DNA from: Spirodela intermedia
Lineage: Eukaryota > Streptophyta > Magnoliopsida > Alismatales > Araceae
Reading direction: 5' to 3'
DNA: 64,000 nucleotides
Assembly (NCBI GenBank): GCA_902729315.2
Contig: LR746281.1
Span: 129,001-193,000 of the forward strand
Position 1 is the first letter of the stretch, and each line of letters starts with the position of its first letter. Under the pieces are notes generated by a model, which was not told the origin of the DNA, did no database searches, and worked only from the letters and a program-made list of their open reading frames with translations. A program made the translations under genes and the position numbers. Below, piece by piece: positions 1-12,600 of the stretch.

Positions 1-1152
1 CAGCCGAGCGGGAGGCCGTGTATCGCCTGGAATCTCTCAACCCCGCCGTCGGGTGGCGCTCTCTCTACCCTGACGACGTCTGTCTCTCCGGCCCACACGG
101 CGTCGTCTGCGATGTATTTCCACACGGCAGAGAGGGAAGAGGGGGCGGAGCTGACATTGCCATGCACGTCGTCGAGCTCAACTTCGGTCACATCTCTGAA
201 TTCAGCCCTAACCCACCCTGCGGGCTCTCCCCCGCCTTCCCCGATCGTTCATCCTCCTCCTCCTTCCCTTTCCTCCGGAAGCTGCTCTGGGGTTTCAGGG
301 GGCATCCCGGATGAGATGGGCAATCTACGAAGACTCCTGCAGCTCGTCCTCTCCCGAAACCGGTTACGCGGGGAGGTCCCCAGGAGCATCGCCCGGTGCG
401 GGGAGCTGAAGATCCTGGATCTGGGCAGCAATCGGATCGCAGGCCTCATCCCGCCGGAGTTTGGACGTTTAGAGGCCCTCGTGAAGCTGGACCTGAGCGG
501 GAACCGCCTCTCCGGTTCCCTTCCCGGGGAGCTCTCTGGCCTCCGGCAGCTGGAGTTCCTGGACGTCAGTCGGAACAACCTCACCGGCGGAGTCCCGGCG
601 GCTCTGGCGGGGATGGGGAGCATGAAGGAGCTCTACCTCAGTGGGAAACCGCTCGGCGGGCGCATACCGGAGATCTGGGAGAAGCTAGGGGCCCTCGTGC
701 GTCTCGGTATGCCACGTGCAGGCCTGGTGGGTGGCATCCCGTCCTCCATGGGGGTGTTCCTCGGGAACATCTGATACCTGGGCCTGGGTAACAACCGCCT
801 GGAGGGCGGAGTGCCGAAGCAGTTCAGGCGCCTGGAGGGGACCGCAAAGGAGATCGACCTGGGGAACAACCTGCTGGGCGGGCGCGTCCCCTTCTCCGCC
901 AGCTTCGTGGCCAAGGTCGGCGGGAAGCTGAAGCTCTTCGGGAACCCGCGGCTGTGCCTCGACGGGGAGCTGGCGGGGAGGGCCGGAGGCGGCCTAGGTT
1001 ACCTGGGGCTGTGCGACGATAGAACACAGATCATCATCTCCCATCCTCCCTCCTCCTCGGGGGGGTCCTTCCCGTGGAGGCGACGGCCGCCGTCTCTCTT
1101 CTTCCTCTCGTGGGTGCACCTGGGTGTCTTAGTCTCCCTCTGGGTTTTGTAG
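1..1152 (+). pseudogene. LRR receptor-like protein of the PII-2 type, broken, 5' end outside window
   Basis: The sequence encodes an extracellular leucine-rich-repeat protein resembling Piriformospora indica-insensitive protein 2 and related RLPs. Frame 3 (positions 3-313) carries the N-terminal cap, with AEREAV, the PDDVCLSGPHGVVCD cysteine region and NPPCG. Frame 1 (about 290-1152) carries the LRRs, from GGIPDEMGNL to IPEIWEKLG, then VPFSASFV and GNPRLCLDGE. The reading therefore shifts frame near 285-300, where roughly 30 residues expected in the family are also missing. A second lesion is TGA at 772-774, inside GNI-stop-YLGLGNNRLEG; relatives have Cys or Ser there, so one base change would explain it. 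No splice sites were seen that would remove either lesion. After the stop the frame stays open to 1152 and ends in a hydrophobic tail. Start codon and signal peptide lie before position 1. It is a pseudogene, or an intact gene with two sequencing errors; the family assignment is firm. Confidence 0.8.
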
Positions 1153-1444
1153 GCGACCTTTCGGGCTGTCCGGACGAAGGTCCACAACAGGATCAGGAAG
1201 ACGACGACCTCTGTGTTTCTCATTTCTCCGGGGCGACGCAGAGAAAAAAGGAAAAACAAAGTGAGTTTTTCCAGCGAGCTGCACCATTTCCAACAGTAAA
1301 CGATCGTCTTCCTCGTTAAGGTTTTCTGACGCCCCGATCGGCGGCTTACCCTCAACTCTAAGCCCGGAGCGCCGCCACTGCTGCGACGGGGGAATCGCAA
1401 GTGTTGGTTGGTGTTCTCGTACGAGGGGCCGCCGTGGAACCACC

Positions 1445-2392
1445 CTAACTCTCCCCCGCTCCGGAAGAATCATCGGCGCCTCCCGCCGCCGGCGTTGCCA
1501 TCCCCGCGCCATCCGACGATGGGACCCAAGCCCTGGACGACCCCCCGTGACCCTCTGCCAGGGGCTTCTTCTTGCGGGCAGTTCTGGGTACCAGAGGGAG
1601 GTCCTGCCTGGGCGAGTCGGTGGGGTGGGTGACGACAATCCCCGACTTGGCTTCGCTGCTGCTTCCCTTGGGGGCGCGCCTCCGCGTCGACGACGGCTCC
1701 CGACTCGGGGAGTCCACGGCCACGGCGGCGCTGGGCTGCTTCCTTCGATGGGGGTTCCTGCGGGTCGGCGAATCCACGACGGCGGCGGCACTGGATGACC
1801 CGCACCGCAGGGGCTTCGCGAGGGCCGGCGGGTGCGCCGAGTCCTGGTTCCACCCACCATGGTGGACGGGATCTGCACGAGGAACAGGAGCGAGCAGAGT
1901 CAGTCGGCCAACCGGCGGGGGGAGGGGTTCGTGCAGGGTGACGGTGACGGAGGAGTGGATCGGTCTCAGACAGACAGACCGTAGGACCCTGGCATAGGGA
2001 ACAGGGGAGGCGGGTCCGCCGCGGGCTCAGTCGCAAGCGGCGCAGAGTGGAACTCGTTCATCTGCGGCGGCGAGAAGAGCGGATTAGATCGCCAGGCGGC
2101 GGAGGAGGAGGAGGAAGGACGTGGCGGCGAGCAGAGACCCAGCTGGGGGAGTTCAGAGAGGCGCCGTCCCAGCCGATGTGGGCGACGTGCTTCACGTCCG
2201 TCGGGTAGCCAATCTGCATTTCCTGCTCCTTGGCGTCTGCGCGCGGGGAGACGTGAGACTAGACTGGGAGCGCCCGCAATGGCGGAGATGGTCGGTCGAT
2301 CGATCGTGGGGTAGAGAGGGGGTCGCGGGCGTACCGAATATGTGGGAGATGTGCCGCAGGCCCTTCAACAGGCCCTTCATCTTCATCGACAT
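1445..2392 (-). CDS. ROP-interactive CRIB motif-containing protein (RIC family)
   Basis: RIC proteins are plant-specific effectors that bind active ROP/RAC GTPases through a CRIB motif and steer cytoskeleton and polar growth. Four coding exons on the minus strand join in frame: 2392-2335, 2236-2139, 2061-1980 and 1872-1445, giving 221 residues. The start [19 protein letters not shown] is the family's N-terminal signature. The CRIB motif [17 protein letters not shown] lies at residues 28-44, with the key Ile, Pro, His36, His39 and Asp43 all present. It is followed by [13 protein letters not shown], typical of the family and split by a 77-nt intron. The last exon encodes a Ser/Arg/Lys-rich tail of low complexity, as in other RICs. 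All introns are GT-AG. The gene converges on the LRR pseudogene (293 bp apart) and diverges from eL14. Which RIC subclass it belongs to cannot be settled by eye; the end of exon 3 is the least certain junction. Confidence 0.9.
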
Positions 2393-3517
2393 CTTCCAGG
2401 CAATTTCACTCCGACGGGGCGGGTGGGACAGATAAATCTGCGGGCAGGGCGAGTACTGTCGTTCTTTCTTGTGTACAGATCAGACCGAATTGCTCGTCAC
2501 ATCACTGGAACGAAGCTTGCTTAGGATGATGGAACAGAGATAGAGATCGCATCTCGTGATAGCTTCGTCTTCGTCGACGGAGGAGCTGGAGTACGGTGCT
2601 GCCCTCCTCATTCGCGGGCGAGACTGAGATGGAGACGAAGAGAGCCGGCTCACTCACCAGTCAGGACGCCGCAAGGTAATGAACCGCGGCGGCGAGGGTT
2701 TCACGACGCTCGAGGGATACGACGGCCCCGAGGACAACCTCCTCCCCGACATGGCCCTCCCTGCCCCATCTCTGCAACAATCTCCTGGCTGCCCTCGGCT
2801 GCGAGGAAGAAGTAGATGCTTGTTTTCCCGTTTAAACCCCGGGGTCCCCCCAACCTCGCCGCCCCTGCTTTGACCTCCCAAAGCGGGTTTCGTTGCCGAC
2901 GCCCCTGGGCGGCGGCAACGACCCCACGCTGTCGTCGTCGTCCAGGCCATGCGACGGAGGCCAGCCCCTCCACCCCCACGAATGAACATACAGCGCATGC
3001 GAGACAGAGGCGCAGAGACACAGAGAGACAGAGAGGAGGGGCGAGTCAGGATGGATGACTACTAAATATAGCGAGGGGAGAGCCCGTTCATGGAGGCCGT
3101 CATTTGACGGGCCTCAACGATCAATCGCGAGGGTTCTCTGTATTTACCTCGCTGCCCTCGCTGGTCGCCAAGATGCAGGAGCAGCAGTTGCCGGCGGTGG
3201 GGTTCTCCCCGACGCGCTGCCACCCAGTCGACTGGCAGCGTCAAGAGGGAGTTGACATATTGGGCCCTTTCCGCGGTTTATAGAATGACGGCCCAGAAAC
3301 TGCATGGACAAACGTTCAAGCCCACGATATTAAGTGGACCGACCAGCCAAGATCCAATGTGCTCAAGGATCGGTGGCGTTAGACGACATGGCGCCCTAAA
3401 TCGAACGGCTGGGATGGCAGGAAATCTCAGTATATCTTTACCTCGCTGCCGCACCTCCTCCACTTCTGGAGTCCGCCGTTTTCCGCCGTCGGCGTCGTGC
3501 TCTCAGTAACCTCCACA
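2393..3517. other. Divergent promoter region between RIC and eL14
   Basis: This 1.1-kb stretch holds the 5' regions of RIC (minus) and eL14 (plus). No further protein was recognised in any frame; open frames here are GC-rich chance frames. A TATA-like TATATTTA lies on the minus strand at 3070-3063, preceded downstream (3000-3055) by a CT/GA-rich stretch that could be RIC leader. That would imply a long RIC leader, possibly with an intron, which is unproven. On the plus side, TGGGCC/GGCCCA boxes lie near 3261-3295 and a pyrimidine-rich leader precedes the eL14 ATG. Confidence 0.5.
3261..3295 (+). promoter_or_regulatory. Paired site II-type elements (TGGGCC at 3261-3266, GGCCCA at 3290-3295) upstream of eL14
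   Basis: Site II elements are bound by TCP factors and are common in promoters of plant ribosomal-protein and proliferation genes. The two copies are in opposite orientation, about 225-260 bp upstream of the eL14 start codon, which is a usual position. The match is exact for the hexamer, but a six-base match is weak evidence alone; the assignment rests on pairing and on the downstream gene. Confidence 0.5.
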
Positions 3518-5051
3518 ATGGTCTGTGAAGCTTCCGCCCCTTGCTTGTGGTTGCTTATTCTGTGGTGTTCTTGACTGTTCTTACTCGTCTTTACCGGATA
3601 TCTGCTTCTCTTTCCGGATTGAAAGGTTTTCAAGCGGTACGTAGAGATCGGGAGGGTTGCCCTCGTCAACTACGGCAAGGACTATGGCAAGCTCGTCGTC
3701 ATCGTCGACGTCGTCGATCAAAACCGAGTAAGCGTCTGCTGGCAACCCATGCCTCCCTTCAATTGTGGCGTAGGGTACAATATTTGTTCCTTGGATTACC
3801 TAATCCAAGTTCATTTATTTACTTTCTAGCGTACGATTTATCATTTTATCCTCGCCGTGACGCTCAGTCTCTTTCCTTGAGCTACGATTCTCACTCCCAT
3901 GAACTTAAAATCTGTCATAGTTTGCGGAGACTCCGCGTAGGAAGGGCACCATTAAAAAGTTGGACACTCGATGTCTAAGAGCAGAGCTTCGATGTACAGA
4001 GAACTCGAAGCTGTGCGCTTACCCGACGTCCATCCAATATTATTAGGTTTTTGACATTTCGGGGTTGTGATCACCGGTTGTCAAAGATTGAATTCGAAGT
4101 TGTTCTAGCGACCAGTTTGTCCGTCCAATCGTACTCTGGGTTTCTGGCTGTGTTTTTTTGGGCAAACTTCTTTTTAAGGATGACATTATATTGCGGCGTT
4201 TTAGAGAAATGTTCATCTATTACTTTTTCATCGTCTTAAAATCTATGAACTTCTGACCACCTGAATTTGATCCATTGAAATAGAAACTACTTGGACATCT
4301 GTTTTGGAGGGGTACTAACCCGATCATATTTGTGAGAAATAATTGAAATCATAGAATAGAGGTGAGTGAAGATTTGTTGGGCTTCATCCTTATTATACCA
4401 TTTTTGTGAAAAAAAATGATAAGCACGAACTTTTTTTAATTTCCTCCGCGTAATTTTTGTCGTTTAATTTCTATAGCTAGAAATATTCAATGGCTTATTC
4501 AGCTGTACTCAAAGATGGCTATGCTTTGGAAGAAGATTGACGAGTGAGTTTGCTTGTGCAGGTACTTGTCGATTATCCTGACATTGTGCGTGGACAGATG
4601 AACCTTAAAAGGTTGCAGCTGACGGACTTCAAAATCGAGATTCCTAGAGTTCCCAAGAAGAAGACGCTGGCTGAGGCGCTTGAGGCGGCTGGTAAGAAGG
4701 CCGTTCCATATATACAGGGGAAATGTTATCTTGGGTCATCTTTATTTTCTTGTTGTCGGTTAATTTTAGACTACGAGACATAAGAGTTGACGTTGGCAGA
4801 CATAAAGAACAAGTGGGAGAATAGTTCCTGGGGTAGGAAGCTGATCGTGCAGAAGCGCCGAGCTGCTCTCAATGACTTTGACAGGTTCAAGGTCATGCTG
4901 GCCAGGATCAAGGTTTGGCTAATTCCATCCACCTCTTTGTTTAGAAAGATACTTCGCCAAGCGCCTCTACTGATCTGATGGGTATTCTGCTGTTCAGAGA
5001 GCTGCCGTTGTGAGGCAAGAGCTCGCCAAGTTGAGGAAATCGAGCGCGTAG
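3518..5051 (+). CDS. RPL14: Large ribosomal subunit protein eL14 (60S ribosomal protein L14)
   Basis: A structural protein of the cytosolic large ribosomal subunit. Five coding exons: 3518-3520 (the ATG alone), 3626-3727, 4562-4691, 4800-4912 and 4998-5051. They give 133 residues, close to the roughly 134 usual in plants. Landmarks in order are [70 protein letters not shown] and the basic tail [13 protein letters not shown]. The first intron begins immediately after the start codon (ATG then GT), an arrangement I recall from plant ribosomal-protein genes, so the start is fixed by the splice into VFKRYVEIG rather than by a long first exon. All introns are GT-AG and all phases agree. The upstream leader is pyrimidine-rich and site II-type boxes are present. 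Confidence 0.95.
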
Positions 5052-6611
5052 GATCGTGTTACCAGAAGTCTGTGGAGGTCTTCTTCATTTCCTATGGCCC
5101 ATACGTCCGGTATGTAATTGCACTTGCCTGTCGATTTCTCACTTTCGCGTTTCTATCAGAAGGGGGAGCGCCTGGACGGGGAGGATCCTACGCATCCTGA
5201 AAGATTTGAGTGCTACTTAGGATTATTTCTTATGGGAGTTCATTGGCAGAGCTTAGGCCAACCTGTATTCGCCATTAACGGACAATGTTTAGATTCTGTT
5301 CCTTTTTTTTTTTTTTTACTTCAAGCCGAGGAATTTCAATGCACCAGTCTGGGGCTCGGCGCCCTTTGTGGACACAGGCCTTAGTCTGTTGTGCCCACAT
5401 AGAACACCTAGCGTCTACCGGGCCGTCTTCGGTGTCCTTGGGCTCATCTCGTTCGCTTGCATGGGCTTGGATAGATCTCATCTCCCCGTTGGAATCCTTT
5501 GCTAGGGAGAAACATCGAGAGAGGGAGAGAGAGAGCGAGAGACATACACACACGCGCGCACGAGATCTCTGTGAGGCTCTCGTCCTGAGTCAACCATGGA
5601 TAATCGTCGATACACCAACCCCTTGTCCTCTTTCGGTTCTTTGTTCCATCAAAAGAAAGAGAAACGCCCGGGACGCTACCACAGGCTTACCCTTTTTGTC
5701 GTCGTTACGATCCCATTTTCATTAAAATCGACAGGGCGTTCCGGAACATGAGACTGGCAAGTTGTGTGGTCGCCCTGGTGTCTACTCGTGTGGTTAGTGA
5801 GCCGCCAGTTACATCGACTAGGCAGCCGAAATAAACAAAGCCACATGCCCGGCAACGATCGGCATGTTCCGGACGCACCAATCACACCACGGGGGGCAGC
5901 TGGCAAGGCGACCCGGAGGGGAAAGAAACTAGCAACTCAGGCCCGCGGGGGGCGTGTACGATGATGATTTTGGGTGATCTCCGGAGGGAGGGTGAGCAGC
6001 ACTTGCAGTGGTCCCTTCCTGCACAGCTGTATAGGATAGATGAATGCGCGAACGCCGTTCACTCGACCTTCATGCCGAACTCTCTGATTCCTCATGGTCC
6101 TGGCGGGGAAGGAGGGTCTACTGCTCAAAAGTATCCGGTGCCAGCAGCTTGCAAGCTGGATCGTCGAGGAGCATTCATTAATTCCAACGGAGCCCATGGC
6201 AGCTCAAATGATCTCGGACTTGCTTTGCAAGCTAGCTGCCCATTTCTCCGTTCTTTGTTTCCTCTCTGATTTCTTTTTTTTTTTATTTAATTTATTTATC
6301 AGCCGCCCGTCGACCGGGTCAGTGGGTCAGAGAAAAGAGGGAGTCTTTAAGATTACCAGCAATCCGCCGAAGGAGAAAACTCACGCTTGATAAAAATCAA
6401 TACAAAGATATGAACATCGAGGAGTGGGGGGTGGGGGACGGGCGCCGTGTACCCACAGATTTTACAGCACCGAGTCATTTAGTTTCGAGGCTCTACAAAT
6501 GAGCGGGCTTCACGAAGAACGAACAGACATGCTGTGCTGCGTGCGAGCAGCGGACGAGGTCGGATCTTCCCGGCGGCTTCCAGGGCGTGGCATCAAAAGG
6601 CCTCCGCTTCC
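5052..6611. other. Convergent intergenic region between eL14 and the COP1-interacting-protein gene
   Basis: About 1.56 kb between two 3' ends. No protein was recognised; open frames are short and lack family motifs. It should contain both 3' UTRs. Simple-sequence patches include a T run near 5302-5320, a GA/CA-rich patch at 5515-5560 and a T-rich stretch at 6268-6300. Two near-identical 14-15-bp sequences in inverted orientation, around GTTCCGGAAC, lie near 5737-5751 and 5862-5876. Confidence 0.5.
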
Positions 6612-9600
6612 TCACGCAGCCGAAAACTTCTTCTCACTGCTCTTGCTCCGGAAGGGCGAAAGGATGGAGAAATGGCGGGAGCCTACGATCCAAGGAGAAA
6701 ATTAGAGAAGACTTGGTGGTCGGGAGGATAATATCGCATCATCAGCGCATGCACCATGCACAGGCCACTAGCCCGTGACGACGCACAGGTGCTTGTCATG
6801 GATGAGGGTAGCTGGGAGGGGGTTGGGGGCGTACCAGACTTATCTCCTTTGGAAAGGGTGCCCTCCGGCTGAGCCTCCTCCTGGGGGGTGGGATCGTTCG
6901 GTGCGCGAACTAAGACGAGAGAAAAATTGTGCAATCAGCAAAGTTAATGGACGGACGAGGATCACCCACCCACCATGTCTCTCTTTTCATTGACAATTTT
7001 TTATCTTGCCGGGGATAGACGAAAGGTGGTCACGCTCGGCCTGAGGTGACAGAGACGGGCAATAATACATCCGGGGGGAGGGGGGGGGGGGGTGTCGGCC
7101 GCCTGAGCCAGGCAACGACAGATCAAGGCAAGGCAAGGCAAGGCAAGGGAGGTGAGAAGTCGTACCTTCACCAGAAGAGGCGTCGGCAGGCGTATGATCG
7201 TCTGCGGATGAGCTGTCCAACTCGGAAGTGGGTTCACTGGGACTCGCGCCGTGGCTCTTTCTTCCGAACTTCAACAGCTTTTTAAAGCCCTTCAGGGACT
7301 CCCTGCTCCGTGGTTTCTCAACAGTTTCATGCTCCTGTTCTACGGAAGGATCTCCCGAATGAGGCACGTACACCTTACTGATCTCTTCCATCGTTGAAGC
7401 ATTTTCTGAGCTTACGGTCAGTCGTGCTTTAGTGTAATCCGACTCTAATGGCGTTGCCTGGGCATATGGCGACTGATACGGTTTGTCTGAGGCCTTCTCC
7501 ACGCTCACCTGCCACCCAAGGCATCCTCTCGATTAGGCTAACGTAAGAGATCACAAGGGTCAACCAGCAGTATAGCAAACAGGCAGAAATGTATGGTTTT
7601 AGAATAATAGAATAGCCAATCGCATGATCCAAAAGTCATAAGACTGCTGCTTTTCTTAACTAAAATCATCTACACAAGGCTTTTCCTTGATACTGTACCT
7701 ATAAAAGGAGTACGCAAATGAAAAGGCAAAAATTTATGAAATACTAGTTTGTCATTTGAAATAATAATCAGCAGCATACGTCAGCTTTCTACATAAAGCA
7801 CCCTTGGAGAAATCATACAACGTGACAGAACAAAGAGATAAAACGCAGGTAGAAAGTTCAGTTAGTTCAAATACCTGACCAGATTCAGCTGGGTGATCCA
7901 GCTGGGAATCGGTGACACCAGTATTGACTTCACATTTGACAATGGGCGAAGGTGGCGCTCGAATAGCCGCATATCCTGAAAAGGTTTCGTTCTCGCCAGC
8001 CTTTTTAAATTCTGCGGATCCATTTCCTGTTCCTATCTCATGTTCTAGCTTTTGCATGTTAGGGGCACGTATCGGAGCACTCTCATGTTCAAGCATGACG
8101 ACAATCTTCTCAATAATTGCATTATCATCTCCATTGCTAAGCTGTTGTATCTTCTGCCCACCTTTTGTCGCTGCTTCTCCAGAAGTCGCAAGATGTTTCC
8201 TTTCATTTCCCTCCTGTTCAGGGTCCTCCACGGCTGTGCTGGAAATAGCTCCTGTGACGCTCATCAGCGTAACCTCTGGCAGGGAAGCGTACTTGGAATC
8301 ATCAAGGTTTGCAATAGTACTCTTCGGTTGAGGCTCGTCTGATGAAGACTTCATCTGAGCTTGGTCACCGCGTACTGACTTTAGTGAGGAATCACGAATC
8401 CTGTCGCCAACTTTAGGAACAAAACTGTTCTTCTTGGAAGTTATATCATTGTCTCCCAGTTTGGGGGAAAAAAGGGTTTCACTGCCTTTTGAACCAGATA
8501 ACCTTTTGCTCTCTAGGGGAGCAGCCTTAGTTCTGGGAGTGGCATCTTTCTTTGAATCTGATAAGGATGAAACTGATCGGCCCACCCCAGGGGGGGCTTT
8601 CTTTGCATTTGCATCTGATAGGAATGAAACAGATCGACTAACCCCGTTTCCAACTGCCTGTTTACGAGCATCCGATCTGCTAGCAGACCCGATGGTGCTT
8701 GCTCTGACGGGTAACCTCTGTAGAGGTGAGGGAGACCCGGGTGAGTCACTAAATTTCGATCCCCTGTGTATACTCGGGGACAGATTTCCTTGAATTTGGG
8801 TTTTTTTCTGTTGTGTCGACGGTGAATGAGCAGCACTCGAACTCCTTGCAGCAATCCTCTTCTGCCGTTCTAATTTCAAGGCTTCCAGTCTCCTAACCGC
8901 TTCATCCTCCTGAAGTTGAATAGGAGAGACAGTGAACGCAAACACAACACCTCCAATCTAAATGAGGAAATCCAACACCTCCACTTCCATGCTTAGAGAA
9001 GTTATAAACTTGCTACGGCAACACAGTATTTCAATTGTAACATGGAACTGGGAAAAAAAAAAAGAAGAAGAAGCCCCGTGCGCCAACAGAATCTTACATA
9101 CGGTGATGCTATTTAAACTCGTTCAATCCATTCGTTTGCAGCACCCCTAGTCTCTATGACCCTAGCAGCCCATCTCGATTCTCACATGTCAAACTCACGA
9201 CGAGATTATGGAGTTAATTGAGGAACTGCATCACAAACGCTTTAGAAGTTTTTTTCCTTGAAATAGTTGGATAACTGCAGATGACAGGATGAATGCAACT
9301 AATGATAGTACTTTTTGCATTCTAGTTCAGATGGAAGTCCACAGACTAGTGTTTCGATCTACGACTAAAGATCACAGTAACAAGGGAAATTATACTCTAT
9401 AAATACCTTTTCTTATTTCCTAAAATGTAAAGCGAGTTACCTCTTTGCTGTGGAAAAATAATTAAATTATAAAATGAAATCACAGATTCGGATCATTCCA
9501 AGTCGAATTATTTTAAAACAAAAGGGAAAAAAAAGAACAGCCAAGCCTGGACACTGGGGACACTAAAGTATTGTGTTACTTAAATCAGGAAGAAAATTCA

Positions 9601-12600
9601 GAATATGCAACTGGTCTCTCATGAATTCATCACTTCACACAGTCTTTGAGAAAAAAGTATTTACTTGAATGACAGCCAGGTTCGGCCATACAATAAAATT
9701 TAATTCAAACCCAACTCAACTGAGAGAACTAGACAGTTTTAAACATACCTTCTCTTTCTTAACTTTCTGAAGATCAGCTTTATAGGCCCGGAGTTTATCA
9801 GCACGTGCTTGTGCTTGAGCTAATGGACTCAACTTTGTCAATCTACCCCTTCCTAATGCCGACTCCATCTTTTTTTTCTCTGATCCATCCTGAAGTGCCT
9901 TTGATTTCTTTTCCTTGTCTTTCTTTTTCAATTCTTCCAGGATCCCGGTTGAATCTTCTGGTTCACCATTTTCTACAACAGCATCAGTCTCAATTTGAAC
10001 CTCCATGTCATAATCCAGGGCTGGATCATAGCCTATAAAATCTCTATCAATTTCACGTTCAGGCATTAAGCTCAAATCATCAGGTTCATAGTTAAGTTGA
10101 TTTCTGACAGTATTGGACGAATCAAACTCCTGAGGAGCTGAAGGGAACTCCGAGTCCATGACAATAGCAGTTCTGCTGGCACTTTCATTCTGCTCCGGTG
10201 AGCCCAACCTCATTGGTATTATGAAGGACTCGTCACTGGCATTATACAAAGAACCCTTGGGTATAGAATTTGCGTGCGCATACTCATTTTCAGCAATTGG
10301 ATCTGAAGAATTCCTGACATTCGGTACCTTATCTTGTCTATATACAACAAAATCCTCGCTTGTTCCCTTCCTGTATCCTCTGCTTCCACCTTCGATCTCT
10401 TCAAACGGTACATCTTGCTTGTCATCCCTCAATCCTCCATCTAAATAAAATTTGTGATCATTTAAGCCCTTGTGCTTGTACATTCTGGTGGGCTTACCAT
10501 CTGTTGTATCTAAATCCACCATCTTCCTCTCCAGGGAATCATCAAAATCTCTGTCAATGGGAAGGATGGGATCTTCTCCCGTTTTGCTTTCCTGTCTCTT
10601 CATCGCTGGTTTCTTCTCGCTGGAAAACATACCCGAGTCAGCATTTACACCCTTTTCTTCATCTCTCAGTAAGAAATTCTGGAATACTTCCCAGCTTCCA
10701 GAATCAAGTTCCTGTCCGTATCTCGCTTCTTCCTTATTTGGCAACGAGACTTCAGTCTCAGCATACTTGCTGCGGTCCCCTTTTCTCTTAGATTTAGAAG
10801 ACCTGGAAGATTTTCTATTTCTTTCATTCCTTCCTGCTGTATCCGAGTGTGAACCTTCATTTTCAGAGTCGGATGCTGTACAGGATTCGCTGCCTGATGC
10901 ATTATTATGTTTCTTGGATGCAATATAGTTTAGATTTTTTATAACAACCATTCCAGACTGTTTCTTGCCAGATCTGCCACTCTTCCTACGCGATTCCCTC
11001 TTCACAGAGGCTTCCTTTTCCAAATCAGAAGTATTATCATCATCATCCTGCGACTGTGCACTCATTTCATGGGACTCCGATTCCACAGTGCTACTTTTAC
11101 TGTCGCTGGAACGCTTTTTTGACTTGGTTCTCCGTGGTTTGTGGTGTGTGGGATCCTCCACTGGAGCATATGGAGGTGGAAAATAGGGACCACCAGCTGG
11201 ATAGTTCTGATAGAATGGCATACCTTGCATGGTATAGGGTTGAAATACAGGCACGCCTCCTGGAGAATGAACCGGCCACTGAGGGAACATAGGATGCGGA
11301 TACTGACCTTGAAAATATTCGTTGGGTCCTCCAGGTGCCTTAGACTCACCATTTATCCGAGTATCTGGACATGAATTAAGAGAACATGGATTAGAATCAT
11401 CGAACAAGTACAAAGTATTACAGAATTATGTCAAAGTGAATATGAACAAGTGGTAAAACACACTCACAGAAATCATGTATGCCATGTAAGGGCACTTTTG
11501 ACAATGATCACGATTCTAATGAGTGAAAAAATATCGCTCGACAATTTGGCAGAAGAAATGAGGCCTAATGTTGCCAATAAAAAAGAAACCTCTACTTTCT
11601 TTAACAAATATTGGAACTAATCATTTAGCTTATACATAATATTGTAGGCAAAGTGACTAAAAGAAGGAATACAAATCCAGCCTTAAGCTAATTGAACTTT
11701 TATCCTCTCTTACGTTACCTCTAGGCAGATCCGAATTCATGTCTCCGCCATTAACTTTCCCGTTGTTTCCTTCATTCAAATCATTATTGGGTGCAGGCCA
11801 TTGCTCCCTGTGTTCCCTCTGTCTCCCTATATCAGCAGAAAGCAGGATTTCGGAAGTATTCATTGCAGTAAATTCAGATCGCATTGACATTGCATCTGCA
11901 GCTTCAATCTCGAGCCATTGACCCGTTTCGTGCTTCCCATTATATAGGTCCATAAACTTCGAGCAAGCTTCCCTATTGCATAAAGGAGAGAAAAATAAGC
12001 ATTCAGTAATTCAAGGAGAATACCCAGAAAGTTATGGAATCATACCCATAAATCCTGGAATTCTGTAGCCACCAAAGAGGAAAAGAGAGCTTACAACATG
12101 CGCACAGCTCCAAAGCATTCTGCAAATGAGATCAAATATGCTATGTTCTCCACGGTAAAACCAGCAGCTGCAGCACGTGCAAAAGCCATCCCTTGTTCTT
12201 TCTGCAAGACGGTCTTCCGGGTCTCGAGGACTCGAAGGAGCTGAACCCTGGCCAAAATAAGAAAAACTGGATACACGCCATTTCCAACATATCTGGAAAC
12301 CAATGATGGTTTCAGTAGAGATCTACACTCAAACAATCACCGATAGCAGGCCCACAGTCTAAGGAAGACAGAATCTCTTTGCCATGAGTGTGTCTAAGAG
12401 TACAACAGTATGGTAATATTACCCTGGTGATAACAGACGATGACAAAGACAAGTATATATCCTATTAAAGTCACAGTAAACTGCACAAAAATTCATCTAA
12501 TATTATGCTTAGTGCCTAATATTTGAACTTGGAACAGAATAAGAAGGAGATCTGATGCCTAACATTTGAACAATTGGAAAACTATTGACGAGAAAGAGTC

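Noticed and set aside
1129..1878. Minus-strand open frame of 249 codons
   Set aside because: It overlaps RIC exon 4 in another frame; the RIC frame has family support and this one reads as Arg/Pro-rich GC-driven sequence.
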